A program made the position numbers and the translations under genes. 64,000 nt of DNA, from contig JAKIUY010000004.1 of NCBI GenBank assembly GCA_021647315.1, positions 22,685 to 86,684 on the forward strand. The letters are read 5' to 3'. The notes below the pieces were generated by a model, which saw only the letters and a program-made list of their open reading frames with translations, ran no database searches and was not told the DNA's origin. Positions 54,133 to 62,845 of the stretch are shown here, piece after piece; the first letter of the stretch is position 1; each line of letters starts with the position of its first letter. The DNA comes from Victivallaceae bacterium (GTDB taxonomy: Bacteria; Verrucomicrobiota; Lentisphaeria; Victivallales; Victivallaceae).

Positions 54133-55122
54133 CTATTTTTTCTTCACCGGTCCATGACAATAGGGTACGCCACCTTTTTTACGGTAGTAGTTCTGATGAT
54201 AGCCTTCAGCAGGCCAGAATCTAACTGCAGGAATAACTTTTGTCACCACCTTGATGCCCTGTTTTTGCAAATCAGCAATAATCTTCTCAGCCGCTTTGCG
54301 TTGCGTTTCATTCGCGTAAAAAATCACTGAACTGTATTGTTCGCCGATATCCGGTCCCTGCCGGTTCAATTGCGTCGGATTATGAATCTTAAAGAAATAT
54401 TTTGTCAGCTTAGTGAAATCTGTTACCGCCGGGTCAAAAATAACTTCAAGCACCTCAATATGACCGGTTTTACCGGTGCAGACCTCACGATAGGTCGGAT
54501 ACGCTGTTTTCCCGCCACTATACCCCACCGTGGTCATAATAACGCCAGGTTGCTGCTGCAGGTAATACTCAACGCCCCAGAAACAGCCGCCGCCAAAAAT
54601 TGCCCGACCATATTGGTTTGACTTAGCATCAACAAATTGCATTGAAATCGAATTTACACAGTGACGGCTGTTTTTCGGCGTCATTTTTTCACCTGAAAAA
54701 ACATGCCCTAAATGACCACCACATTTACTGCACACTATTTCAATACGCCGCCCGTCCGCATCTTTAATCTTTTTTACAGCACCGGGCAACTCATCATCAA
54801 AACTCGGCCAGCCGCAACCGGATTTGAATTTATCGTCAGCCCGATATAGTGGTGCGTTGCACTGTCGACACAGGTAAAGTCCCGCTTGATAATTATCATG
54901 ATATTTACCGGTAAACGCCCGTTCTGTCCCCTTATCAATAATAACTGCCTTTTCAGCATCATTCAGAACATTCAATTCAGGTTGTTTCATCTGCTTCACC
55001 TCACTATTATTTTTTGCAGTTTGTCCAGTTTTCGCCGCCAAAGTCAACACTAACAGTCCAGCGAGAAATACCAATAACAACCAGTTTCCTCTGCCCTTTA
55101 GCATATGTTCAAATAATCTCAT
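54133..55122 (-). CDS. msrBA: Peptide methionine sulfoxide reductase MsrB-MsrA fusion, membrane anchored
   Basis: Repairs both stereoisomers of oxidised methionine. An N-terminal anchor or signal (about 13-30) suggests a periplasmic enzyme. MsrB comes first: zinc pairs CRQC (85-88) and CSKC (131-134) and catalytic Cys155 in RHCVNS. MsrA follows with GGGCFWGVEYY (Cys about 179). Most fused enzymes (Neisseria, Streptococcus) have A before B; the reverse order occurs in fewer groups. 329 residues. Downstream is the long heptamer array. Confidence 0.95.
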   Translation of the reverse strand: MRLFEHMLKGRGNWLLLVFLAGLLVLTLAAKTGQTAKNNSEVKQMKQPELNVLNDAEKAVIIDKGTERAFTGKYHDNYQAGLYLCRQCNAPLYRADDKFKSGCGWPSFDDELPGAVKKIKDADGRRIEIVCSKCGGHLGHVFSGEKMTPKNSRHCVNSISMQFVDAKSNQYGRAIFGGGCFWGVEYYLQQQPGVIMTTVGYSGGKTAYPTYREVCTGKTGHIEVLEVIFDPAVTDFTKLTKYFFKIHNPTQLNRQGPDIGEQYSSVIFYANETQRKAAEKIIADLQKQGIKVVTKVIPAVRFWPAEGYHQNYYRKKGGVPYCHGPVKKK

Positions 55123-55589
55123 AAATCAATCTCCTGTTTTAAATATTATTTAATCTACAGTGACAAAGCCATTATCGCAATCCAACAGCTGAAAACTAAT
55201 AACATTTTAAGTTAAATTAATTTGCTAAACCTCCGGCAAGCCTTTATTGTATATCTCCAGCGTCAATAGATCATAACCTGAAAAATGATATATCGAGAAA
55301 AAAAATTCAGAAATTTGAGATGTAACTGTAAGAAAAATCCCGTAGGGATGAGGCAAAAGTAGCCGTAATAATTTAAAAAAAATCACCACCACGCATCCTT
55401 GTTGTATTGGTCTGTCTAAAAATATTGGCTCATAATAAAACTAAATGTGTATAATATGCATCAGCGGTCTCCTTTATATCAAAAGAACACTCATAAGCTT
55501 TAAACATTTCAGGATAATTTTGCAATACAATTTTATTATTAATCATAATGTTCCTTTTGACATATATTTAGACTGCGTGAATCACAACG
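55123..55589. other. Intergenic, one possible small ORF
   Basis: About 465 bp. Besides the 38-codon ORF at 55430-55546, the region has no recognisable gene or repeat. Confidence 0.45.
55430..55546 (-). CDS. Possible 38-residue small protein
   Basis: ATG with a good ribosome-binding site (AAAAGGAACATT before the ATG) opens MINNKIVLQNYPEMFKAYEC and stops at 55430. No membrane segment or motif. May be the surviving 5' end of a larger lost gene. Called on the ribosome site alone. Confidence 0.3.
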   Translation of the reverse strand: MINNKIVLQNYPEMFKAYECSFDIKETADAYYTHLVLL

Positions 55590-56453
55590 TTACAAAAACA
55601 TCGGCATTGCACCAGGGCCGTGGCGATCCAGAGAGTTACTTTTCAGTAATTGATCCAGGTCACTTAACAAACGTTGTTTATCCTGGGGGAAACGCCCACT
55701 CAGCGGCACCGGGCTTGACGAGTGATTCGCCCGAAATACCGTTCGCTTCATTTCAAGCCCACTAATGATCGCCCGCAATTCCACTACCGCATCAAATTCA
55801 GATAACGTCTCAGCGTCATCATACATCTTGGCATTCGGCACTTCAATGAAACGCAACGCTGACAATAGTCTAGGTTGCATCAGATTCAGTGCCGCAGCGG
55901 TCAGTGTGGCATGTTCGCTAGAAAATGTTTTACCCCCAACGCCAAGCAGCACCATCACCGAACAACGCAAACCGCAACGCTGAGCAACCGTTACCCCCTG
56001 CACCATATTATCTACCGACTCATGTTTATCTGCCAGATCAATAACCGTCTGACTGCCTGATTCCAGTCCAACATAAAGTGTATTGAGTTTAAGTTTACTC
56101 AATGCCACCAGTTCAGCCTCACTCTTACGGGTGATTGAACTGCCATTGGCATAAACATTTATTCGCGTCAAACGAGGAAACAGCCGATTGAGTTCAGTCA
56201 GATATTCAACCAGCAAATCAAATGACAGCAACATCACATCGCCGTCCGCCAGAAAAATTCGCCGAGTTGCCGGATACCTACCAGCCGCCATCTTAAATTC
56301 AGCAAGCACCTCGTGCCGGTCACGCATGCGGTATGTAACTCCTTTGTACATTCCGCAAAACCGGCAACTGTTGTGCGGACAACCGTAAGCAACCTGAAAA
56401 ATCAGGCTGACAGCCTCAGCCGGCGGCCGAAACAATGGTTCTATATATTTCAT
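55590..56453 (-). CDS. Radical SAM protein
   Basis: 287 residues. AYGCPHNSCRFCGMYK binds the [4Fe-4S] cluster with C-x4-C-x2-C spacing seen in a COG1032-like subgroup. GLESGSQTVIDLADKHE is the usual barrel motif of radical-SAM strands. No B12 domain or accessory cluster is evident. Neighbours (msrBA, SGNH hydrolase) give no clue to its substrate. Confidence 0.85.
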   Translation of the reverse strand: MKYIEPLFRPPAEAVSLIFQVAYGCPHNSCRFCGMYKGVTYRMRDRHEVLAEFKMAAGRYPATRRIFLADGDVMLLSFDLLVEYLTELNRLFPRLTRINVYANGSSITRKSEAELVALSKLKLNTLYVGLESGSQTVIDLADKHESVDNMVQGVTVAQRCGLRCSVMVLLGVGGKTFSSEHATLTAAALNLMQPRLLSALRFIEVPNAKMYDDAETLSEFDAVVELRAIISGLEMKRTVFRANHSSSPVPLSGRFPQDKQRLLSDLDQLLKSNSLDRHGPGAMPMFL

Positions 56454-56658
56454 AACTATTCTTCCAATTTCGGTGCATTCTTGCTTGTTAAATAATTTTT
56501 GTTAAGAATTACCATACCATTGAAACAGTAAATTTCCACCCGGAACAAAACTCAATAATTGTCAAAAATATATCAAAAGCTGGTTGTTTTAAGCGAACAG
56601 TAAATTATGTTAATTGCCTCGATTGACTATTTATGCTCAAAGATATAAGGATACAACG

Positions 56659-57294
56659 ATGAATATGAATAATTTGACAATTCTGTTTCAAGGCGACTCA
56701 ATAACCGACTGCGGACGCGACCGCGAAACCACAACTCCAAACATCGGACTCGGTGCCGGCTACGTTCATCTAAGCGCAGCCAAACTGATGGCTCGTCACC
56801 CGGCAGCTGACCTGTCAATATTCAACCGTGGGGTCGGGGGACACCGCATTGTTGATCTTTATGCCAGATGGAAAGTCGATTGCATCAACCTGCGCCCGGA
56901 TGTGCTAAGTGTACTGGTCGGCATCAATGATACCTGGCACGCGTTCAATAATAATAATGGCGTCAGCCCGACGCGCTACGAACGTTTCTACCGTGAAATG
57001 TTATGGTGGACCAGAAAAGAGTTACCAAACATCAAATTTATTCTGGGCGAGCCCTTTGCCCTGCCGGTCGGCGCAGTTGATGAATCATGGTTACCGGAAA
57101 TAAACGAACGGCGTGCAATAGTAAAAAAACTGTCTGAAGAATTTGATGCCGCCTTTGTCCCGTTTCAAACGATCTTTGATGACGCAAGCCAAAAAGCCAA
57201 AGCAGAATATTGGCTCAGCGATGGTGTCCACCCTACCCTGGCCGGACACGAACTGATATCAGAAGCCTGGCTGAAAGCATTTGAAAATTGTTAA
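56659..57294 (+). CDS. SGNH/GDSL-type esterase
   Basis: 212 residues from the ATG at 56659 (AAGG eight bases before); an ORF start at 56614 is upstream extension. Catalytic blocks: GDSITDCGRD (Ser), VGGHRI-region Gly, VGINDTW (Asn) and DGVHPTLAGH (Asp and His). Intracellular, no signal peptide. Families of this type act as carbohydrate deacetylases or rhamnogalacturonan-type esterases, which suits the glycan theme of the window. Confidence 0.9.
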   Translation: MNMNNLTILFQGDSITDCGRDRETTTPNIGLGAGYVHLSAAKLMARHPAADLSIFNRGVGGHRIVDLYARWKVDCINLRPDVLSVLVGINDTWHAFNNNNGVSPTRYERFYREMLWWTRKELPNIKFILGEPFALPVGAVDESWLPEINERRAIVKKLSEEFDAAFVPFQTIFDDASQKAKAEYWLSDGVHPTLAGHELISEAWLKAFENC

Positions 57295-57309
57295 AATCAC
57301 AAGAACAAA

Positions 57310-57425
57310 GCCGGCTGCGCCGGAACGTCGAATGAATGAGAAAAATACCTACCCGAACGCAGTGGCAGATGGAGCGTAGCGTAATAATTCCCTATTTAGA
57401 TGAACATAACCGGCTTTGCCGGAAC
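57310..57425. repeat. Two REP-like hairpins around the dispersed ~45-bp repeat
   Basis: CCGGCTGCGCCGGAAC at 57310-57326 and AACCGGCTTTGCCGGAAC at 57409-57425 flank a copy of the 6895-6957 repeat (57355-57400). Confidence 0.65.
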
Positions 57426-57460
57426 TTTTTCAGACAGGATTGACAGGATTTTTTATTTTA

Positions 57461-57545
57461 TCCTGTTTTATCCTGTTTTATCCTGTTTTATCCTGTTTTA
57501 TCCTGTTTTATCCTGTTTTATCCTGTTTTATCCTGTTTTATCCTG
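57461..57545. repeat. Tandem decamers TCCTGTTTTA x8
   Basis: Eight perfect units plus degenerate flanks (GACAGGATTGACAGGATT on the left, TCCTGTTAGCCTGTTATCC on the right). Lies between two converging genes. Confidence 0.95.
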
Positions 57546-57588
57546 TTAGCCTGTTATCCTGTCAAAAATATAATTTCCAAAATGCATC

Positions 57589-57927
57589 TTAGGACCTGTG
57601 ATATTTATTATGGAATTTGGGTTGCTCAAAATCAGTTTTATTCGGCAGATACCCACGGTAATCGTCGGTTAGATGACTTTTAAAGACCGCTTCGATATCG
57701 TCAGCTGAATACCTGTCACTGAATTCAATCAGACAGACCGCTAAAGCTTCAATACAATGCCGGTGAATGCGGTGTTCATAGGGATTCCAATCATGTGGCA
57801 GAATACCGGTGTTGATGAATTCAGCAAATTTATCATGTTCGAAATGCGCGTCAATCCATTCGTGGATGTCACGTCCGGGCACTCCGCATTTTTTCAGACT
57901 GCTTTTTATATGAGTTTCAAGCTTCAT
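57589..57927 (-). CDS. Conserved-looking hypothetical protein
   Basis: 112 residues, helical and His/Asp rich (HEWIDAHFEHDKF, EHRIHRHCIEAL). It has some resemblance to DUF6915-like proteins, in which a WFD/WID-type motif and HRxLRHH-type motif recur, but I would not assign it. It starts 6 bp after the Cache-PAS-DUF294 gene, so they are cotranscribed and perhaps act together. Confidence 0.65.
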   Translation of the reverse strand: MKLETHIKSSLKKCGVPGRDIHEWIDAHFEHDKFAEFINTGILPHDWNPYEHRIHRHCIEALAVCLIEFSDRYSADDIEAVFKSHLTDDYRGYLPNKTDFEQPKFHNKYHRS

Positions 57928-57933
57928 TAAATT

Positions 57934-60126
57934 CTAGACCATTCCTTTAAAATCATAACTTATTTTAGTTTGAAAACTGGCAATCGCCGCAAATGATTTT
58001 TTCAATATTTCACGTTCTATCTCAGTCAATGACTTAGGATTAATCCGATTATCCGGCATTTCACCGTCTTCCATCGCCATCGCCTGATGTTTAAACCGCA
58101 ACTGCATCAGCAATTTATATACTTCTGAAATCTCACGATAGGTTGACTCATTGATAAATTCTCCATCTCGCAACGCCCGCAGACGTTCCAGCGTATTTGT
58201 CTCATTGATACGATATTTCAGGGCATAGATCCGGGCAAACTGAACAATTGCGCTAATAACCTCTTTAAGACTGATAGTAGTGCGTTTTTCACCTTTATCT
58301 CTCAGTGCAATATTGCCGAAAATGGTTATTGGTGGTTTATAAAGCAGGGCGTCATTGACAAAATAGAGTAAAAATTCATGGCGATCTTCAATGGCATCAC
58401 CGATAAAATCCCAAAGCCCGGCAACCAATGAAACATCGCCATACATTGCGCGGAAATCAAAGAAAATATTAATCCGTAGCAGATCATTTGCAGACGCACT
58501 GTATATCCAGTTACTCACACATGTTTTCCATTCATCAGCCGCCATAACCCATTGTTCATTTTTTGCCATATTGCCGCCTTGGCAATAGGTATAACCGGCA
58601 TCATGCAACCAGTCACAAACCTTGGTTCCCAAAGTAACAAAATAGGCTTTAATGTTTTTTGTATCATTGTCAGCTCCAGGCGGTTGATATATTATCGCAT
58701 TATCCTGATCGGTTTTCAATGTCTGTTCACTTCTGCCCTCACTGCCGAAAGCCATAAAACAAAATGGCACTGGCGGTTCTCCGAGCTCTTCAATCGCCAA
58801 TTCAATAAACCTTACCGTCACCGCATCAACCATGCGCGAAGTAATGCCGGTAAGATTTTCAATATTAATTCCAGCATCAATCAGGGCTTTAAGTTTCGTT
58901 GGAAAGCCTTGGCATAATTTAACAATCTCTTCGACTGAAGAAGATATGGCGGCACTTTCCCAATCCGGTAAAGATCCTCCAGCTAAACGTTGTTCATTAT
59001 GCAGATCAATAATTAACTGTTTCTGTTCTTCGGCAAGTTTTCGCTGCCGTCCCAATCTTGAATTCAACTGTTCTGCACTGACCTCTCGCACAATAATAAT
59101 AAAACCATCTCGTTGCTGCAAGGATATCTGGGAAATAGACATGACAACATTAACGGTTGTTTTATTCTGACGCAACAATACCGTATCAAAATGATCATTA
59201 TCCACTTTATCATCAATCAACTGTTGAAGTCGGCAACGATCTTCACCATTTTCGGGAGCAATAATATCAGCTACCCCAAGCTCAAGAAATTCACTTTCAG
59301 CATATTGCAACATCTCAAGCGTCGCTCGGTTCGCATAATTCAATTTCCCATCGAGAATAAGAATAAAGGCTTCAGATGATGACTCAACCAATGCCTGATA
59401 TTTTTCCTTGGCGGCCTTTAACGCCAACTGACTTTGATGTCGTTCCTTTTCAATCTTATGACTATGGTAGACGACGATAAACATAAGCACAAACGCAATA
59501 AAAGCGATAATCAGCGAAATCATAATAACCCGATGGGTTATCAGCCCGATATCCATCTCAACATCTTCAAGATAAACCCCGGTACCAATAATCCACTGCC
59601 AGGGCGCAAATCCTTTAACATAAGAAAGTTTCGGCACAATTTTACCGGGATCGTCTTTCCATTGCCAGTAATATTCAACATACCCTTCTTGCTTACGTTT
59701 GATGATATCAACAAATTCAATGAAAACCTTTTTATTATGAGCATCTTTGAAGTCGCTCATATCGCGACCATTCAGCTCCGGCCGGTAGGGATGAACAATC
59801 ATCTTAGGGGTCATGTCACTGATCCAGAAATAATCTTTCATGTCATTGCCGTAACGCAAACCGTTAATTTCAGCAATCGCCTGTTGTTGCGCCGCCTTGC
59901 GAGTAAGCTTCCCACTCTGTTCCAACTCCACTGATTCCTGCAGTATACTCCAAGCGGTCTCCGACAACTCTTTAATCATCGCTTTTTTATCCTGCATCAT
60001 CGCACGGCGGAATGCCGGAATAATATTCAGGAAAACAGCACCGACAAACAGGGTCAGCGTTACCAGTACCGGCAATACTACTTTGAGAAAAAAGAGTGCA
60101 CTGTTATTGGTCTGCTGTTCTGTCAT
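57934..60126 (-). CDS. Membrane sensor: Cache - PAS - DUF294 nucleotidyltransferase-like
   Basis: 730 residues. Transmembrane segments at about 13-37 and 198-222 bracket a periplasmic single-Cache domain (about 45-190; DYFWISDMTPKMIVHPYRPEL). A PAS domain (about 240-350) follows, then a GlnD-like nucleotidyltransferase region with MAFGSEGRSEQTLKTDQDNA (GSEGR 461-465, TDQDNA 472-477) and a DUF294 C-terminal helical domain (about 580-730). DUF294 usually occurs with CBS and cyclic-nucleotide domains; linkage to Cache and PAS is uncommon. It may transfer a nucleotide to a partner when a ligand is sensed, but partner and ligand are unknown. Confidence 0.85.
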   Translation of the reverse strand: MTEQQTNNSALFFLKVVLPVLVTLTLFVGAVFLNIIPAFRRAMMQDKKAMIKELSETAWSILQESVELEQSGKLTRKAAQQQAIAEINGLRYGNDMKDYFWISDMTPKMIVHPYRPELNGRDMSDFKDAHNKKVFIEFVDIIKRKQEGYVEYYWQWKDDPGKIVPKLSYVKGFAPWQWIIGTGVYLEDVEMDIGLITHRVIMISLIIAFIAFVLMFIVVYHSHKIEKERHQSQLALKAAKEKYQALVESSSEAFILILDGKLNYANRATLEMLQYAESEFLELGVADIIAPENGEDRCRLQQLIDDKVDNDHFDTVLLRQNKTTVNVVMSISQISLQQRDGFIIIVREVSAEQLNSRLGRQRKLAEEQKQLIIDLHNEQRLAGGSLPDWESAAISSSVEEIVKLCQGFPTKLKALIDAGINIENLTGITSRMVDAVTVRFIELAIEELGEPPVPFCFMAFGSEGRSEQTLKTDQDNAIIYQPPGADNDTKNIKAYFVTLGTKVCDWLHDAGYTYCQGGNMAKNEQWVMAADEWKTCVSNWIYSASANDLLRINIFFDFRAMYGDVSLVAGLWDFIGDAIEDRHEFLLYFVNDALLYKPPITIFGNIALRDKGEKRTTISLKEVISAIVQFARIYALKYRINETNTLERLRALRDGEFINESTYREISEVYKLLMQLRFKHQAMAMEDGEMPDNRINPKSLTEIEREILKKSFAAIASFQTKISYDFKGMV

Positions 60127-60196
60127 TTTTTACCTATTAGGCGTTAAACTGTTTATAATAGATTAAGGTTATTTAACCTAAAATTCAAATTATTTT

Positions 60197-60209
60197 TACC
60201 TAAAGGGTA
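60197..60209. promoter_or_regulatory. Palindrome-like TACCTAAAGGGTA upstream of the sensor gene
   Basis: Resembles the TACCCAT/ATGGGTA site at 3454 and 53023 in its outer bases, 70 bp before the start at 60126. Weak; possibly chance. Confidence 0.25.
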
Positions 60210-60267
60210 GTAAAATAGTAATTATATTCAACTTTTTAGCCTCCAAACAGCTATTAGCTCTTTTTTT

Positions 60268-60681
60268 TTATATTTCCAATTTCATCGGAATAAAATTTTT
60301 GAGTTCTTTAAAGCCCAGTTTATTATAAAAGCTACCAGTTCCTGGTTCACCGATCAGACCAATCCAGTCAATATCCTGTTCACGCAAACAGGCAATAATA
60401 TGACGAATAATCATTGAGCCAATCCCCTGTTTACGATAGGCGTTCAAAACAGCAATATCCTGAATATAGGCATCACTGATACCGTCAGCCAGGGCACGCC
60501 CCATGCCGACCATGGCACCATCCGGTAAAAATGCCCCGACAAAACAGCATGAATTAGCCACCACTGCGGGGATAAAATCTTCAGCAACATAATCATCTTC
60601 CCACCACCCCGCATCACGGTAGAGCGCAACCACGGCATCAAGATCTGCCGTTTTAATAGTTTCAATTTTAACTTTTATCAT
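60268..60681 (-). CDS. GNAT-family N-acetyltransferase
   Basis: 137 residues with the GNAT core: DAYIQDIAVLNAYRKQGIGS is the beta4-motif A strand and Q/RxxGxG acetyl-CoA loop (RKQGIGS), followed by SFYNKLGFKEL, the C-terminal tyrosine motif. Substrate unknown. It is separated from both neighbours by more than 90 bp and appears to be a single-gene unit. Confidence 0.9.
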   Translation of the reverse strand: MIKVKIETIKTADLDAVVALYRDAGWWEDDYVAEDFIPAVVANSCCFVGAFLPDGAMVGMGRALADGISDAYIQDIAVLNAYRKQGIGSMIIRHIIACLREQDIDWIGLIGEPGTGSFYNKLGFKELKNFIPMKLEI

Positions 60682-60778
60682 AACCTTTTCATTTCCGTTT
60701 TAACTTTTTTACAATTGTTCCATTTCACGGTCAAATTTAGAAATTTTTATCCGCTGATTTTTGGTAATTTTTGTCATA

Positions 60779-61261
60779 TTATATCATCCATATTTCAGAA
60801 TTGTATTCTGCAATTTCTTCCATTACCATATTACCAGTCCCGCCATTTAATTTATCTAATGCCCATTTTTTGGGATTATTGGTTATATATTGCGAAATTC
60901 GCAAATATTCGTTTTCGTTGCGAATAATATGTTCCCAATAATTGCGTTGCCATAATTTTCCATTAAACCGTTGCCAATTTTCATTGTTCACCCCACGAAT
61001 ATATTCAACGGTAACAATGGATTGAAATGCCCCAATTATATTACCAACGGTATTCGTCGTCACTGTAGGGGCAATCCCTTGTGGTTGCCCGGTTTGTGGT
61101 TGCCCGTTTGGAAATTGTTTATTTTGGGTGCAAATTGTGGTAAAATAATAACCTGCCTGTGAATAATCATATTCTTTAAATCGAATTGAATACCGTTGCG
61201 GTAAATTCATTTTACCCTGTTTAGCTAATTTATTTTTATTCATTCTTCTATAATTATCCAT
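60779..61261 (-). pseudogene. RAYT (REP-associated tyrosine transposase) with internal deletion
   Basis: 160 residues. Start RYSIRFKEYDYSQAGYYFTTICTQNK and end LWQRNYWEHIIRNENEYLRI are characteristic of RAYT/IS200-type Y1 proteins, but the middle with the IMPNHFH-type HUH metal site is missing; QFPNGQPQTGQPQGIAP bridges the gap. The frame remains open, so the deletion was in-frame, but the product cannot cut DNA as Y1 enzymes do. REP-like elements in this window could have been moved by it or relatives elsewhere. Confidence 0.75.
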
Positions 61262-61360
61262 AAATACAAAAGATTCTTTCGGATATATTCACAATATTAT
61301 CGAATACCTGAACCAAAATATTCAACTATCTCTAAATATCCTCAGTAAACTATATGCCTA

Positions 61361-61387
61361 CTCTGTGGTTCTCTGTGTAATAGTTTT
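61361..61387. repeat. CACAGAG-rich block, second copy
   Basis: CTCTGTGGTTCTCTGTGTAA then TAGTTTT; reverse complement matches 9536-9559. Heptamers lie next to it as they do there. Confidence 0.65.
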
Positions 61388-61390
61388 TTT

Positions 61391-61418
61391 CTAACTCCTA
61401 ACTTCTAGCTCCTAGTCA
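61391..61418 (-). repeat. Tandem heptamers CTAACTC-type x4, ending in the stop codon
   Basis: CTAACTC, CTAACTT, CTAGCTC, CTAGTCA; the last unit contains the transporter stop codon (61416-61418). Confidence 0.7.
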
Positions 61419-62843
61419 CCTACACAACCAGAAATAGCGTAGCGTAATATATATTGAGGCAGCAACTAAACTGAATAGAGTTACCGGGAAGCCGTAACGG
61501 AAAAATTCTTTGAAGGTTATTTTATGTCCGGCTTTTTCTGAGATCCCCGCAGTAATCAGATTGGCAGCAGCGCCGACAATAGTACCGTTACCACCGAGAC
61601 AGACCGCAAGGGCCAAGCCCCACCACATCAATTCCTGAGCTTCAGGTGCGGCAAATGCCGGTGAAGATTTAAGAAAAGCTGCCATTACAGTTACCATTGC
61701 CGCGGTGAATGAGACATTATTCATTATTGCCGCCGCAACACCACTAACCCACATAACAACTAAAACCGTAACCAGAATATTCCAGTCCTGGGTAAAATTA
61801 AGCAGTGCTCCGAATTTTGCCATTAAACCGGCCTGTTCAGCTCCACTTACTAGGACAAACAGCCCAATAAAGAAGAACAGGGTATTCCATTCGATCCTTT
61901 CCAATGCTTTATCAACATCTATTTTACAGACCGCCAGTGCAAGTGAAGCACCAGCCATTGAAATTACACAGGGTTGCAACCCAACCGCACCATGGAGTAG
62001 AAAGCCGATAATGGTGATAATCATCACAATACCACCACGTTTCATATTACTGTAATCGGTAATCGCTGCCTTTTCGTTCAATTCCATGATTCTGGCACGT
62101 CGTTCTACCGTTACATGGAGCCGTTTACTATAATAGAGTTTGAGGCAGAGACAGTAGATAGCCAAAATAATTACAATAAACGGTGCGAGATTTATCATAA
62201 ACGCCGCAAAGTCCAGCCCGGCGACTGATCCGATAATCAAGTTGGGTGGATCCCCAATCAAAGTTGCAGTCCCGCCGATATTTGATGCCATCGTTTCAGC
62301 CATCAAGAATGGTAATGGTTTAACCCCCAACTCCGAAGCCACCAGCAACGTTACCGGTGCAATCAAGAGGACGGTAGTAACATTATCCAGAAAGGCCGAC
62401 AGTACAGCGGTAGCAATCACCAGCATGATCATCGTCGTCATCGGTGAACCTTTGGCCAGTTTGGCACATTTAATCGCCACATACTGAAAGATACCGGTAC
62501 CGCTAAGAATATTGACCAGCAGCATCATCCCGGCCAAAGTGAAAACAACATCAAAATTGACATAACGGGCAAATACATCGAGTCTTTCGTGCTTTTCCGC
62601 CGTTTCAAGGTGCTCTTTAAGTACCGGCGTCTTAGTAAAAACAATACTTTCTGCCATTTGCGAAACGAGCTGACCTGGCGAAAGTTTATTTTCTCCCGCC
62701 CCTTCACTATTAGGTCCTGGCAGGACGACCAGAAACATCATTGACGCTCCAACCATGGCAGCCGTAGTTTTATGAACTTTTTCTGATGCAATCAGAATGT
62801 AGGTACCGAAAAATACAATTGAAGCGAAAATAAAAATAAACAT
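61416..62843 (-). CDS. Ion-transporter-superfamily (NhaD/ArsB/SLC13-like) permease
   Basis: 475 residues and about 12 hydrophobic segments with the twin motifs FLDNVTTVLLIAPVTLL / IGDPPNLIIG and MNNVSFTAAMVTV / GGNGTIVGAAANL that mark the inverted-repeat ion transporter superfamily. NhaD-type Na+/H+ antiport, arsenite or dicarboxylate transport are possible; NhaD or P-protein type looks closest. It ends in a heptamer array and starts 2 bp after the EIIA-CBS gene, so the two are one operon. Confidence 0.9.
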   Translation of the reverse strand: MFIFIFASIVFFGTYILIASEKVHKTTAAMVGASMMFLVVLPGPNSEGAGENKLSPGQLVSQMAESIVFTKTPVLKEHLETAEKHERLDVFARYVNFDVVFTLAGMMLLVNILSGTGIFQYVAIKCAKLAKGSPMTTMIMLVIATAVLSAFLDNVTTVLLIAPVTLLVASELGVKPLPFLMAETMASNIGGTATLIGDPPNLIIGSVAGLDFAAFMINLAPFIVIILAIYCLCLKLYYSKRLHVTVERRARIMELNEKAAITDYSNMKRGGIVMIITIIGFLLHGAVGLQPCVISMAGASLALAVCKIDVDKALERIEWNTLFFFIGLFVLVSGAEQAGLMAKFGALLNFTQDWNILVTVLVVMWVSGVAAAIMNNVSFTAAMVTVMAAFLKSSPAFAAPEAQELMWWGLALAVCLGGNGTIVGAAANLITAGISEKAGHKITFKEFFRYGFPVTLFSLVAASIYITLRYFWLCR

Positions 62844-62845
62844 CC

